From a virus, in IMG/VR virus record IMGVR_UViG_3300045806_000063, positions 1 through 64,000 of that record: a stretch of 64,000 bases of DNA, one strand, 5' to 3'. The translations under genes and the position numbers were made by a program. How positions within the stretch are numbered: the first letter of the stretch is position 1; every line of letters begins with the position of its first letter. Under the pieces are notes generated by a model, which was not told the origin of the DNA, did no database searches, and saw only the letters and a program-made list of their open reading frames with translations. Of the stretch, positions 1 through 7,527 are shown one piece after another.

Positions 1-3
1 GTA

Positions 4-37
4 ATTACTCCTTCCTCGATATCGAGGAAGGAGTAAT
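4..37 (+). terminator. Perfect 34-bp palindrome with downstream T-run
   Basis: Two 17-nt arms are exactly complementary, with the dyad inside GATATC. A run of nine or more T follows at about 50-59. It most likely ends a transcription unit that lies before the window, and an early-type promoter starts right after it. Confidence 0.75.
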
Positions 38-73
38 GATGTATTCTTTATTTTTTTTTCTTTTAAATCGAAA

Positions 74-87
74 ACATATATTATCTG
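74..87 (+). promoter_or_regulatory. Early-type promoter motif ACATATATTATCTG
   Basis: This 14-mer differs at one base from the core of the six long promoter-leader repeats in this window. It sits in AT-rich DNA 38 nt before the ATG at 125. By resemblance to the TATATTAC-like early promoter known from phiKZ, it is inferred to be read by the injected virion RNA polymerase. Confidence 0.55.
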
Positions 88-124
88 AGTGATAGTCCGT
101 AGTTAAATTTATTTGGAGAGGTTT

Positions 125-709
125 ATGATATTAGGTGAAAATTTTGCATTAGAGAACAATGTTCTAGTTTGTACAGATTATGGGAGAAATAGGGTTCTTG
201 AGATATTTAAGAGTGACACTTCTCAGTGGGTGATCAGTAAGTATAAGGGCAATATCCGTGGCATAGGTCGTAATGAAGATACTGTTAACATTATGAGACC
301 TACTGATTATGGCAACCCATACTCTATGGTACGGTTACAGGACGCGCCTCGTGATGAAGAATATAGTAGTAAAGAGGAAAGGGAGAAATGTATAGTTAAA
401 CACCTTTTAACTACACTGGGTAATCCTGAATTCATTGACAGAGTATACAATAGACTACAAGGTAGACCGCTGCAATGCTGTTGTGCCCCAAGGGGATGCC
501 ATGGAGATATACTAGCTTTTATAGCTAATGACTTCCCAGGATTTATGCTTCAGTTTGAAGAATTTATTGAGTTCCTCATTTATCAATCGCGGCATCATAA
601 TTTTAGTGTGGTAGATTCAGATTTAAAATATAAGATATGGAATAGCTATACCAGCCTTTCTAACAAATACCCTCTGCTCAGAATTTCTAATACACTGAGG
701 AATCGTTAA
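125..709 (+). CDS. DUF4326 domain protein
   Basis: This 194-residue protein carries the features of DUF4326, a family of unknown function common in phages. It has an MRPTDYGNP stretch (residues 57-65), a central helical segment ending in NPEF (about 100-103), and the Cys-rich signature QCCCAPRGCHGDIL (117-130). The Cys and His residues suggest metal binding or catalysis. I chose the ATG at 125 rather than the upstream TTG at 113, because GGAGAG at 115-120 would then be a well-spaced ribosome site. It is the first gene of a seven-gene operon behind the motif at 74-87. Its stop codon overlaps the next start (TAATG), so the two are probably translationally coupled. The role is unknown; its position suggests early host takeover. 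Confidence 0.7.
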   Translation: MILGENFALENNVLVCTDYGRNRVLEIFKSDTSQWVISKYKGNIRGIGRNEDTVNIMRPTDYGNPYSMVRLQDAPRDEEYSSKEEREKCIVKHLLTTLGNPEFIDRVYNRLQGRPLQCCCAPRGCHGDILAFIANDFPGFMLQFEEFIEFLIYQSRHHNFSVVDSDLKYKIWNSYTSLSNKYPLLRISNTLRNR

Positions 710-1143
710 TGTGTAAATCATGGAAAGTAAAGATAACGGTATCTGGGTTAGGTATAGTCTTATCCGCTTTATTCATTTATGGATATTTCCATTTGGGATA
801 TATTTGGTACCAGTGGGATACTGATGTTAGCCACTTGGTTCCAAGATGGTTTAAAGGATTAGTCTTGATCTGGGTTTTGGCAATTATATTTTTCATAGGA
901 GGACGTGTGATGACTGAAGAGTCTAAACCGAGAGTTGTATCGTTAGGAGATACCGGTGTATTCTTGTGTCATTGCTGCAAGGTTAATAAGAGTGCTACAT
1001 TCTCAGATGTATATCTTCCCCATGTACACCGTAGGGTGATTGTTGGAATATGTGATAGTTGCGATTCCGTTATAACCATTCCAGAGCAGTCCAATCCGGA
1101 TATTATAGAATATTTAAGTTGTAAAATTAAAACAGGAATATGA
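709..1143 (+). CDS. Small membrane protein with C-terminal Cys4 zinc-ribbon-like motif
   Basis: This 144-residue protein has two predicted membrane helices (about residues 9-29 and 48-66), followed by a soluble tail. The tail holds CHCC near residue 88 and CDSC near residue 116, a two-knuckle spacing typical of a zinc ribbon. The loop between the helices is rich in Tyr and Trp. The start overlaps the previous stop in TAATG, and the next gene begins inside this stop. I do not recognise a family. A membrane-tethered zinc domain in an early phage operon could bind a host envelope or regulatory protein, but that is inference only. Confidence 0.6.
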   Translation: MCKSWKVKITVSGLGIVLSALFIYGYFHLGYIWYQWDTDVSHLVPRWFKGLVLIWVLAIIFFIGGRVMTEESKPRVVSLGDTGVFLCHCCKVNKSATFSDVYLPHVHRRVIVGICDSCDSVITIPEQSNPDIIEYLSCKIKTGI

Positions 1144-1583
1144 TAATGATAAGAATAATAGCCGCAATTCTACTCTACATGACAGAAGGTTTTCTGCTTA
1201 GTGAGCTATCTTCACACTACAGTCATTTGGATGTCGCTGCAATTCTTTTGATGGGTATGGTTTGGATAAATGAAATACTCATTGTCTGGCCTACTACACC
1301 TACTCCGCTGGTACGGCTCTTTAATTGTGATCGTCTGGTATGGCTCTTTAATATCGCAGGCGTTATACTTTTGTATCATTTTTATAATATTGGAGCAGTG
1401 ACACTTTACACATTACAAATCCATCGTAATCACACTGATGTAATCTTCAGTTTTGCACAGCATCCTGGTTTATATACAGTGATATATACATTTACATTCA
1501 TGGGCTTTATTATTATGGTGAAAGAAATAACTAAAGAATGGAGACTAACTAAGAGTATTCAAAAATGGTTCTCCTCTTTGTAA
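1140..1583 (+). CDS. Polytopic membrane protein, unknown
   Basis: This 147-residue protein is strongly hydrophobic, with about four membrane-spanning segments (roughly residues 5-22, 30-50, 65-85 and 110-132) and a basic C-terminus. Its ATG overlaps the previous stop as ATGA; an alternative in-frame ATG lies two codons later. The next gene starts within its last 19 bases. No family is recognised. Its place among several small membrane proteins under an early-type promoter suggests a role at the inner membrane early in infection. Confidence 0.55.
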   Translation: MIMIRIIAAILLYMTEGFLLSELSSHYSHLDVAAILLMGMVWINEILIVWPTTPTPLVRLFNCDRLVWLFNIAGVILLYHFYNIGAVTLYTLQIHRNHTDVIFSFAQHPGLYTVIYTFTFMGFIIMVKEITKEWRLTKSIQKWFSSL

Positions 1584-1807
1584 GACTTGACATTATGATG
1601 ATCTGGTTATTTGTCTGGGGTAAGTATGTAATGCCTTCTGCTTTAACTTTCACTGAGACAATGCTAGATCGTTATGTATGTTTTCACGCCTATGCAAGTG
1701 AGTTACGCTTTCTTGTAATATTTTCTATAATATTCTACACCTGCGTTTTTACGTATGGGTTAGATAAGTTTTTAACTGGAGTAATAATTGGAAGTAATAA
1801 AAGGTAG
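1565..1807 (+). CDS. Small membrane protein, unknown
   Basis: This 80-residue protein has two hydrophobic segments (about residues 8-24 and 47-65). The start overlaps the preceding gene by 19 bases in another frame, and AAAGGTAG at its end provides the ribosome site for the next small gene. The tight packing supports it as a real coupled gene, but no family is recognised. Confidence 0.5.
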   Translation: MVLLFVRLDIMMIWLFVWGKYVMPSALTFTETMLDRYVCFHAYASELRFLVIFSIIFYTCVFTYGLDKFLTGVIIGSNKR

Positions 1808-1808
1808 T

Positions 1809-1958
1809 ATGTATAAGAATGTACAACATGGTACTAATGTTATAGTGACTAATGTTAATGGTAATCAGGTAGCATACCGGGTACTAGGAATAGGAACTAT
1901 TACCAAAGTACCAGTGCAGTATTTTAAACAAAACTTTAAACAAGAGGGTCAGGTATGA
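1809..1958 (+). CDS. 49-residue hypothetical protein
   Basis: This short frame fills what would otherwise be the only gap in the operon. It starts with ATG five bases after an AAAGG ribosome site and ends in a TGA that overlaps the next ATG (ATGA). The product is small, soluble and rich in Val, Asn and Gln, with the sequence NVIVTNVNGNQVAYRVLG near its start, which suggests a short beta-barrel or SH3-like fold. Coupling on both sides is the main evidence that it is a gene. Confidence 0.5.
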   Translation: MYKNVQHGTNVIVTNVNGNQVAYRVLGIGTITKVPVQYFKQNFKQEGQV

Positions 1959-2614
1959 ATGAAATAAATTTATTTGATTTAGGTATCAGTGTACGTGTGT
2001 TAAGTTACGTTCTCGTCCTTGGCGGCGTATTCATACTCCTCGGCTTGGTATTGATACGTAATGTGCGTACAGAAAAAGAATTAGTGGAACTTCAACAGAG
2101 GTTTGATGAATTGGATATAGATCATCAACTAACGATCAAGGAAGTAAATAGCCTGCGAAGTGAAGACCATAGAAAATCGACAATATACGACCGACAGGTT
2201 GCATTGTTTACTCGGCAAAATCAACAGCTTCTGGATGATTTAACTAAACAAAGAAGTGTGTTAAATCATAGTGACGAGTATAAAAATGTCTCGTATTCTA
2301 TACTCTTTAATTTCTTTACGGATATGAAGGAATTACTCTGGGCAGGTGCTCTTGATGTAGCACTTCATCAACCGGATAGATACTTGGATACGGTCACCAA
2401 GTTATTCAATTTAAAAGCTCTCTATGAGAATACCGCATTAAAACTTCGTGATGAATTACGAGGTTCTGATATCCCTAAAATTAACATCATTGGAGAAGTG
2501 GCAGAAACTGGTGAATTATCAACAGCAGACAAGGAAGCCATGCTGCGAAACCTTTTAATCAGTAAACCAGTGTATGGTAAACTGCATCTGACAAATCCGT
2601 CTGACGAGGATTAA
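1955..2614 (+). CDS. Membrane-anchored coiled-coil protein, unknown
   Basis: This 219-residue protein has one N-terminal membrane helix (about residues 13-34), then a charged, heptad-rich stretch (about 38-110) that should form a coiled coil, then a mostly helical C-terminal part. The ATGA overlap couples it to the 49-residue gene before it, and the next gene follows after 3 bases. A single-pass anchor plus coiled coil is also seen in inner-membrane spanins, but the position in an early-type operon and the long C-terminal domain argue against that. Confidence 0.55.
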   Translation: MNEINLFDLGISVRVLSYVLVLGGVFILLGLVLIRNVRTEKELVELQQRFDELDIDHQLTIKEVNSLRSEDHRKSTIYDRQVALFTRQNQQLLDDLTKQRSVLNHSDEYKNVSYSILFNFFTDMKELLWAGALDVALHQPDRYLDTVTKLFNLKALYENTALKLRDELRGSDIPKINIIGEVAETGELSTADKEAMLRNLLISKPVYGKLHLTNPSDED

Positions 2615-2617
2615 GTT

Positions 2618-2950
2618 ATGGAATACTATTACGTAATTGAGGTAAGTATTGCATTAGTTGTGTTCCTTTTAGCTTATGTGATCTACCAATGCTCTATCAA
2701 GGTAAGAAGACTTGAGAAAAGAACGGATCACCTCCGTAACCATGTCAATGAGTTAATAAAGCAGAACAACTACTACTCTGACATAGTAGCTAGATTCGAC
2801 CAGTTTATGAAGGAGACGGATACTGAGATAAGAGAATTAAAGAAACAGGTTTTGCAATTGGATGTAAAATCTTTTCATTTCTTATCTAGGCTTGATGAAA
2901 TTATTTTACCATTCAAGAATATGTGCGACCGCATAAAGCCTAAAAAATAA
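2618..2950 (+). CDS. Small membrane-anchored coiled-coil protein
   Basis: This 110-residue protein is built like its upstream neighbour: one N-terminal membrane helix (about residues 6-24), then a basic and acidic heptad pattern to about residue 95. The similar build suggests the two form a hetero-oligomer or arose as a pair. It is the last gene of the operon and is followed within 10 bases by a perfect palindrome. Confidence 0.55.
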   Translation: MEYYYVIEVSIALVVFLLAYVIYQCSIKVRRLEKRTDHLRNHVNELIKQNNYYSDIVARFDQFMKETDTEIRELKKQVLQLDVKSFHFLSRLDEIILPFKNMCDRIKPKK

Positions 2951-2956
2951 ACCCTT

Positions 2957-2992
2957 GGTATCTTACCGCGCCATATGGCGCGGTAAGATACC
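2957..2992. terminator. Perfect 36-bp palindrome between converging genes
   Basis: Both 18-nt arms match exactly around CCATATGG. It lies between the end of the plus-strand operon and the end of the minus-strand polymerase gene, so it probably ends both transcripts. There is no T-run on the plus side; on the minus side TTTATTTTTT follows. Confidence 0.75.
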
Positions 2993-3000
2993 TTTAGTCA

Positions 3001-4683
3001 TTAAAGCCCTTTTTCTTTTATGAAGTCGGCTAAGTATACATCTAACTTTTCCATTCCAAAACAACTTGCTGCTAAGGATAGAGGGTTAGATATAACTGAA
3101 GTTATGTTAATCCCAAACTCTCTAGTCTCAAATTCAGACATTCCATCTACTAAGCATAATACAAATAGATTTGTTGCTTTTGATACATTCCCCCATATAC
3201 CACCTGAAGGATAAGCACTAGTTAAGTCCTCATCGTAGGCGTATATCGATATGTTTGTGGGCATATCTGGATACTCTTTGAGTACACACAGACCTAATCC
3301 AATCTCTAGCTCTGCGGCCAATGTGACTATCCATCCTTCAGTACTAGGTATGAACTTATCTAAGTCAGTACGCATATTTCTTGAGGTACTACCAATGACC
3401 TTACTGTCTTCTAACATAATGAAATGAAAGTCGGTTGCTAACCTTCTAGGGTTTGATTTAAATTTATCAAAACTAGATGTGTCAGCTTGAGGTCTTATCG
3501 CTTGGGTTATATCTTTAGTCTTTTCTTCTAGCATTAGAGGATAAATGCCATCACCAAACAGATAGACCATATATAAGAGCTTATGCGTTTTCTGCATTAT
3601 CTGATGCCAGAGTCTACCAGTTATCTCTTTAGGTATCTCATCAAAATGCATCTTCCCTAAATCTAAAAACTCATGTAAGATAGCGTCTAAACCATAGCTG
3701 TTCCTTTGCTGCTCACGAGCTCTCATAACTCTGAAGGTAGACATCTGACATAGAAAGTAAAAACTAGCAGGACAATATGCCGTATGCCATCTTTCTGATG
3801 GAGACCGTAACATTCTTTCCCCATTCGATTTCTCTTTAAACCCAGCCTGTCTACGCCATTCGAAATATTTATACTCATCTGGAACAGATGGATCACTAAA
3901 GACATAAGCAGGATCTATGCCTTCTCTATCTAAAGCTTCAATCATTTTATCCATGTCGGCTTCAATATTCCAACATGCTACAAAGTCTGGCTTATGAGAA
4001 TGTAGAGTCTTCATTAAACCAATGATTATCTTCGCTGGACTATCATGGATAGTTAAAGTAAGTTCAATGTTTCTATCTTTTACTAGCTTCCCTAACTTGA
4101 GATTAATTAACTCTCTTACCCTTTCACATGCAGTATCAGCAAGTTCACCTAACCATTTACGACTCATGGCTATATGAACTATATTCTCCATTGATACTAT
4201 CCCTGCAAGGATATCTTCCTTAGGGTTATTCATATCCCATTCAAAGTCTAGAATAGCTATAGTGCTTGTGGTGAAAATCTTACCGTACTTATCAACATAC
4301 TCCTGTTTTAACAGGTCGTTGGAAGTAATATCACTTCCGTATACAAATGGACTTGAATTTACATCAGATAAACCAAAGTCTCTTTTAGGGTTATAGCCGT
4401 TAAGTTCTTTAAATATATTCTGCGCTAACATCCGTTGAGTTGATGTTCGCTTAAACAGTTTATCTATATCTTCGTATTCGCGTTTATCTTTATGGATTTG
4501 ATATTCTGGCTTAGTTATCCAGAATGGTCTTTTATAGTTTTCTACAATTGACAGAGTTCTAATTGATGGTTTGTTTTCTTCATGTATAATCTCTTTGACT
4601 ATTAATGCATCTTTAGATTTATCATACTTTGATTTTACATACGTTGAGAAAACATATTCTCTTTTAATAGCAGGAGTTATCAT
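3001..4683 (-). CDS. Family-B DNA polymerase, N-terminal exonuclease plus motif A fragment
   Basis: This 560-residue protein has the ordered motifs of a proofreading family-B polymerase. Exo I is ILDFEWD with D146 and E148, Exo II is CWNIEADMD (N239, D243 or D245), and Exo III is YLFGD (Y374, D378). Palm motif A is YDEDLTSAYPS at 483-493, with D486 as the likely metal ligand. The chain then ends about 67 residues after motif A. Motif B (fingers) and motif C (DTD) are absent, so it cannot polymerise alone. It is either half of a split polymerase whose second half is encoded elsewhere, or a truncated copy kept for its exonuclease. The start has an AAAGGA ribosome site. The divergent early cassette at 4731 shares its upstream region. 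Confidence 0.8.
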   Translation of the reverse strand: MITPAIKREYVFSTYVKSKYDKSKDALIVKEIIHEENKPSIRTLSIVENYKRPFWITKPEYQIHKDKREYEDIDKLFKRTSTQRMLAQNIFKELNGYNPKRDFGLSDVNSSPFVYGSDITSNDLLKQEYVDKYGKIFTTSTIAILDFEWDMNNPKEDILAGIVSMENIVHIAMSRKWLGELADTACERVRELINLKLGKLVKDRNIELTLTIHDSPAKIIIGLMKTLHSHKPDFVACWNIEADMDKMIEALDREGIDPAYVFSDPSVPDEYKYFEWRRQAGFKEKSNGERMLRSPSERWHTAYCPASFYFLCQMSTFRVMRAREQQRNSYGLDAILHEFLDLGKMHFDEIPKEITGRLWHQIMQKTHKLLYMVYLFGDGIYPLMLEEKTKDITQAIRPQADTSSFDKFKSNPRRLATDFHFIMLEDSKVIGSTSRNMRTDLDKFIPSTEGWIVTLAAELEIGLGLCVLKEYPDMPTNISIYAYDEDLTSAYPSGGIWGNVSKATNLFVLCLVDGMSEFETREFGINITSVISNPLSLAASCFGMEKLDVYLADFIKEKGL

Positions 4684-4730
4684 AGGTTATCCTTTAAGGA
4701 GTCAAACGATAGTCGGTAACCGTGTAATAA

Positions 4731-4830
4731 TATTCAAATAATTTTCAAACATACATTATCTAGATGAGATTACTAAATAGTGATTCTTAAGTAGTCATTC
4801 TTTTAATGACAAATTTGTTAGGAGACGGAA
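4731..4830 (+). repeat. Promoter-leader repeat, copy 1 of 6
   Basis: This is about 100 bp shared almost base for base with copies at 7428, 19603, 26372, 31179 and 36214. Order: an AT-rich block beginning TATTCAAATAATTTTCA, the core ACATACATTATCTA (4749-4762), a conserved leader with GTCATT-CTTTT-AATGAC able to form a 6-bp hairpin, then the ribosome site GGAGA just before the ATG. The core resembles phiKZ early promoters. Unlike the other copies it has no palindrome upstream; it faces the divergent polymerase gene. Confidence 0.85.
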
Positions 4831-5259
4831 ATGAACACAGATCGTAGCACGTCCGCAGTTGTTGGTCAGATCGTCAGTCAGATTGATCTGACCTCATCGG
4901 TGTCAATCTCAGAGCAAGTCGATGCTCTGATTACGGCACAAAGTCCGGCCAAGCTAATGGGTGGTATGATCATGGAGAGCATCAAACCATCTCCGTCATG
5001 GGCAGGAAAGAATGTTCTCTGCCAGGGAGACTGGCCTCTAACAGCCACTCACGCCGTGAGTTGTGTGAGCTACAACCGCGCATTCGGTAATAGGGAATAT
5101 GGCCCGGATGTAACGTTCTTTAACTCTGAGGAGGAGTTAGAGGAATGGATGGTTGAGACTGCTCAATGGCGGGCAGACGGAGACTGGGAAGTCTCCGTGC
5201 ACGCAACGGTCTACGAGTGGGATCTCGGCCCCCGCCCACTGGGGACGCGCTACCCGTAG
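4831..5259 (+). CDS. Early cassette protein, 142 residues, unknown
   Basis: The only gene of the first cassette, it runs from the shared leader to a T-run terminator. The product is soluble and acidic, with a Ser/Thr-rich N-terminus, a middle part rich in Trp, and a C-terminus with several aromatic residues. No family is recognised. Base use differs from the structural genes nearby, being richer in G and C (for example GGCCCGGATGTAACG). The coding strand holds several exact hairpins, at 4864-4893 (9 bp), 4909-4930 (7 bp), 5047-5061 (6 bp) and 5177-5198 (9 bp). Its position suggests an early protein that modifies the host. Confidence 0.65.
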   Translation: MNTDRSTSAVVGQIVSQIDLTSSVSISEQVDALITAQSPAKLMGGMIMESIKPSPSWAGKNVLCQGDWPLTATHAVSCVSYNRAFGNREYGPDVTFFNSEEELEEWMVETAQWRADGDWEVSVHATVYEWDLGPRPLGTRYP

Positions 5260-5264
5260 TCTAT

Positions 5265-5300
5265 AAAAAATAACAGCTTCCACAGTGTTATTTTTTTTTT
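5265..5300 (+). terminator. Intrinsic terminator of cassette 1
   Basis: AATAACA pairs with TGTTATT across a 10-nt loop, extended by flanking A and T runs and leading directly into ten T at 5291-5300. This is a classical hairpin plus U-tract. Confidence 0.8.
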
Positions 5301-5336
5301 ACATTTTATGTTTATTTAATTTGTTAAGGAAATAAC

Positions 5337-5864
5337 ATGCCGTCCAAATCATTAAAGCAGCATAAGTATATGGAGTTTGTAGCCTATGGCAAGGAGAATG
5401 CCACAGAGGCAGAGAAAGCTATGGCTAAAGAGTTCCTAGATGCCGATAAAGCCGCAGGAAGATACCAACTAGGTTATGCGGGGATTGTGGCTATGATAGT
5501 AGAGGAGGATAGTAAGATAGTCCTCCTATGGCATAATAAGGCCGACTGCTGGACATTCCCTACTGGTAAGATTGAGGATGATGAAGCTGACTATGAAGCA
5601 GTAGAACGTGAAGGTAAGGAAGAGCTAGGCATAGAAGTTAAAGGTACTAAAATGCTAGGGTCTATAACTATTGAAGTTAAACCCCATGACAACCTTACGT
5701 TTCATGTATATAAAGTTACCAGTTATAATGAAGAAGTAAAGAATAAAGAGCCTCATAAACACGCAAGGCTCAAAAAGGTGACTAAGGTAGAGTTGAAAGC
5801 TATGGCTAAACAAGACACTGCTTCAGAACTAATTAAACAAGCAATAGAAAAAGGATACCTGTAA
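5337..5864 (+). CDS. Nudix hydrolase
   Basis: This 175-residue protein has a complete Nudix box (GX5EX7REUXEEXGU): G77, E83, R91-E92, E95-E96 and G98, in FPTGKIEDDEADYEAVEREG and the following KEELGI. Nudix enzymes hydrolyse a nucleoside diphosphate linked to another group; the substrate here (modified NTP, ADP-ribose, NAD or capped RNA) cannot be read from sequence. An N-terminal helical extension of about 45 residues precedes the fold. AAGGAAAT is the ribosome site. The stop overlaps the next ATG (TAATG), so it is coupled to the metallopeptidase. A second Nudix gene lies at 19703. Confidence 0.88.
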   Translation: MPSKSLKQHKYMEFVAYGKENATEAEKAMAKEFLDADKAAGRYQLGYAGIVAMIVEEDSKIVLLWHNKADCWTFPTGKIEDDEADYEAVEREGKEELGIEVKGTKMLGSITIEVKPHDNLTFHVYKVTSYNEEVKNKEPHKHARLKKVTKVELKAMAKQDTASELIKQAIEKGYL

Positions 5865-7114
5865 TGTTAGAGTTTAGCATAGGTAATGAAAGTATTGATC
5901 ATCAGATAAATTCTAAATTAGGACCACGACTTGAAGAAGCGATTAGAGAACTTAAAACATCATCTGTTGTATCTGAAACAAAGTTAAATGAATCCCCATT
6001 AGCCAAGGTCATTAAAGAAGAACTCGGGCTCATTGTGGAATTTGTTGCAGATGAGGGATTAGGTGCATGGGTACTAGTTCCAGATCTAAACCATAATAAT
6101 GTTTTAATGAATAAATTTCGTAAGCAATACTTCAAAGATGCAGATAGTTTAGCATTGTTAGAAACAGCAGACTTCCTAGAAGGAACAATAGATCTTAGAA
6201 CTGGTAAAGTGAGTGGTGATTTCGCTAAGGTTAAATCGACTATCGGCCTTGGAAATGAGGTAATAGGTAAAGCTTCAATTTTTACAGTACCTGAAATAAC
6301 TGGTATCCTGTTACATGAAATTGGACATATCGATACATACCTTGAATTACTTGGTAGATTCATAAAAACCAGTAATCTTCTCGATGATGCAGTCAGCAGA
6401 CTGCTTAAAGCCACAACAAAAGAACAGCGTACTGTGATTTTATCTGAAGTAGAAAAAGCTACCAAAACTACCATAGATAAGAAAGATGAGATAGCAGAAA
6501 AAGCAAGGACTGCAGAAGCTTACGCTGTAGTTATTTTAAGTCAAGCTATCAAACAGTCAAAACAAGAACTGGATGTGAATATCTATGATGCCAGAACATG
6601 GGAGCAGTTAGCTGATCAGTTTGCTGCAAGGTATGGTTATGCGGTTCCGTTAGTTACTGGATTAGATAAAATACATAGACTCTACGGGAGTCATCAATAC
6701 CGCTCACCAGGTTGGAATATTTTTTGTGAAATATTTAAACTATTAGGTTTCATTCTTATGGGTCTGTCTAGTTACGGACTTCAGTGGATAGTAATACTAC
6801 TGGCAATAGGTAATCCTATAGCCGAAATGTATGACCCTCCTAAAGATAGATTCAGAAAGATTAAGCAACAGCTTAATGATGCCCTTAAAGATAAGGATTT
6901 ACCAGCTGCTGTGAGACAAAAGCACTTAGATGATTTTAAAATCATCACTGAAGTTATGGATAAAATGTATGATAACGAAACTGTTTATAATTTCATATGG
7001 AGCACCTTATTCCCTTGGGGTAGAAAACAGGCTAAGTCAGTTAGAGAGTTTCAGGAAACTGAAGCACTCTTGAATAATGATCTTTTTGCAGCAGCAGCTT
7101 TAGTAACCGTATAA
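5864..7114 (+). CDS. Membrane-bound M48-like zinc metallopeptidase
   Basis: This 416-residue protein has HEIGH at residues 151-155, matching HExxH, and EQLADQFA at 247-254, matching the downstream ExxAD motif that supplies the third zinc ligand in M48 (HtpX/Ste24-like) peptidases. A hydrophobic stretch at about 288-320 should form one long or two short membrane helices after the catalytic part. The C-terminus is helical. The catalytic set looks complete. It is coupled to the Nudix gene by TAATG, and the tRNAs follow. A membrane protease could process phage or host envelope proteins; the substrate is unknown. Confidence 0.65.
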   Translation: MLEFSIGNESIDHQINSKLGPRLEEAIRELKTSSVVSETKLNESPLAKVIKEELGLIVEFVADEGLGAWVLVPDLNHNNVLMNKFRKQYFKDADSLALLETADFLEGTIDLRTGKVSGDFAKVKSTIGLGNEVIGKASIFTVPEITGILLHEIGHIDTYLELLGRFIKTSNLLDDAVSRLLKATTKEQRTVILSEVEKATKTTIDKKDEIAEKARTAEAYAVVILSQAIKQSKQELDVNIYDARTWEQLADQFAARYGYAVPLVTGLDKIHRLYGSHQYRSPGWNIFCEIFKLLGFILMGLSSYGLQWIVILLAIGNPIAEMYDPPKDRFRKIKQQLNDALKDKDLPAAVRQKHLDDFKIITEVMDKMYDNETVYNFIWSTLFPWGRKQAKSVREFQETEALLNNDLFAAAALVTV

Positions 7115-7182
7115 GTTAGTTGCGCATGAGGTATATTTTATTTAATTGACTTAATCAATCATTTGAGTGAAAGAAAAAACAA

Positions 7183-7259
7183 GGGCCTTTAGCTCAGCTG
7201 GTTAGAGCTTCCGACTCATAATCGGCAGGTCGTAGGTTCAAGTCCTACAAGGCCCACCA
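7183..7259 (+). tRNA. tRNA with CAT anticodon (Met, or Ile2 if lysidine-modified)
   Basis: A 77-nt cloverleaf with encoded CCA. The acceptor GGGCCTT pairs with AAGGCCC, the D-stem is GCTC/GAGC, the anticodon loop is CTCATAA, and the T-arm is GTAGG-TTCAAGT-CCTAC. Pair 27-43 is a T/C mismatch. The sequence alone does not separate elongator Met from tRNA-Ile2. Confidence 0.93.
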
Positions 7260-7267
7260 GTATACAA

Positions 7268-7352
7268 CTGGATGTGATGAAATAGGTAGACATTCGAGAC
7301 TTAAAATCTCGTGGCGCAAGCCGTGCTGGTTCGATTCCAGTCATCCAGACCA
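7268..7352 (+). tRNA. tRNA-Leu (TAA)
   Basis: An 85-nt class-II tRNA with acceptor CTGGATG/CATCCAG and encoded CCA. The anticodon arm is CGAGA-CTTAAAA-TCTCG (TAA), the long variable arm has GGC-GCAA-GCC, and the T-loop is TTCGATT. It begins 8 nt after the first tRNA, so the two are processed from one transcript. It would help read the TTA codons frequent in this genome. Confidence 0.93.
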
Positions 7353-7361
7353 ATTAGAAGA

Positions 7362-7398
7362 TTACACCCAGAGCACCTTTAAGGTGCTCTGGGTGTAA
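7362..7398 (+). terminator. 18-bp stem hairpin after the tRNAs
   Basis: Two 18-nt exact arms surround a single central T in TTTAA. It ends the Nudix-peptidase-tRNA unit and immediately precedes promoter-leader copy 2. It has no T-run. Confidence 0.75.
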
Positions 7399-7427
7399 CT
7401 CTACCGTCAGTTCATTTTAATTAATAG

Positions 7428-7527
7428 ATTCAAATAATTTTCAAACATACATTATCTAGATGAGATTACTAAATGGTTTTCTTAAGTGGTCATTCTTTTA
7501 ATGACAAAGTTGATAGAGGATAAGATT
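7428..7527 (+). repeat. Promoter-leader repeat, copy 2 of 6
   Basis: Same layout as copy 1. In this copy and copy 5 the middle of the leader reads ATGGTTTTCTTAAGT rather than ATAGTGATTCTTAAGT. It ends in AGAGGATAAGATT before the ATG. The frame upstream of the ATG is open, but it runs through the conserved leader, so the start at 7528 is preferred. Confidence 0.85.

Noticed and set aside
540-550. Chimallin (nucleus shell) or tubulin (PhuZ) gene within the window
   Set aside because: I looked for tubulin GGGTGTG-like motifs and for a chimallin-like gene among the unknown proteins and saw none; they may lie outside the window. The coordinates given are nominal.
5902-6474. Long minus-strand open frame opposite the metallopeptidase
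   Set aside because: It is antisense to a gene with clear HEIGH and EQLAD motifs, has no ribosome site and has a low-complexity Ser/Leu composition typical of shadow frames.
7183-7352. Phage attachment site at the tRNAs
   Set aside because: No integrase, repeat or lysogeny gene is near; the tRNAs are complete with encoded CCA and sit in an ordinary operon.
7486-7527. Translated leader encoding MTKLIEDKIM-like peptides in three cassettes
   Set aside because: The open frame is present in copies 2, 5 and 6 but not in all six, and the ribosome site lies inside it just before the ATG, so it is leader RNA and not a conserved N-terminus.
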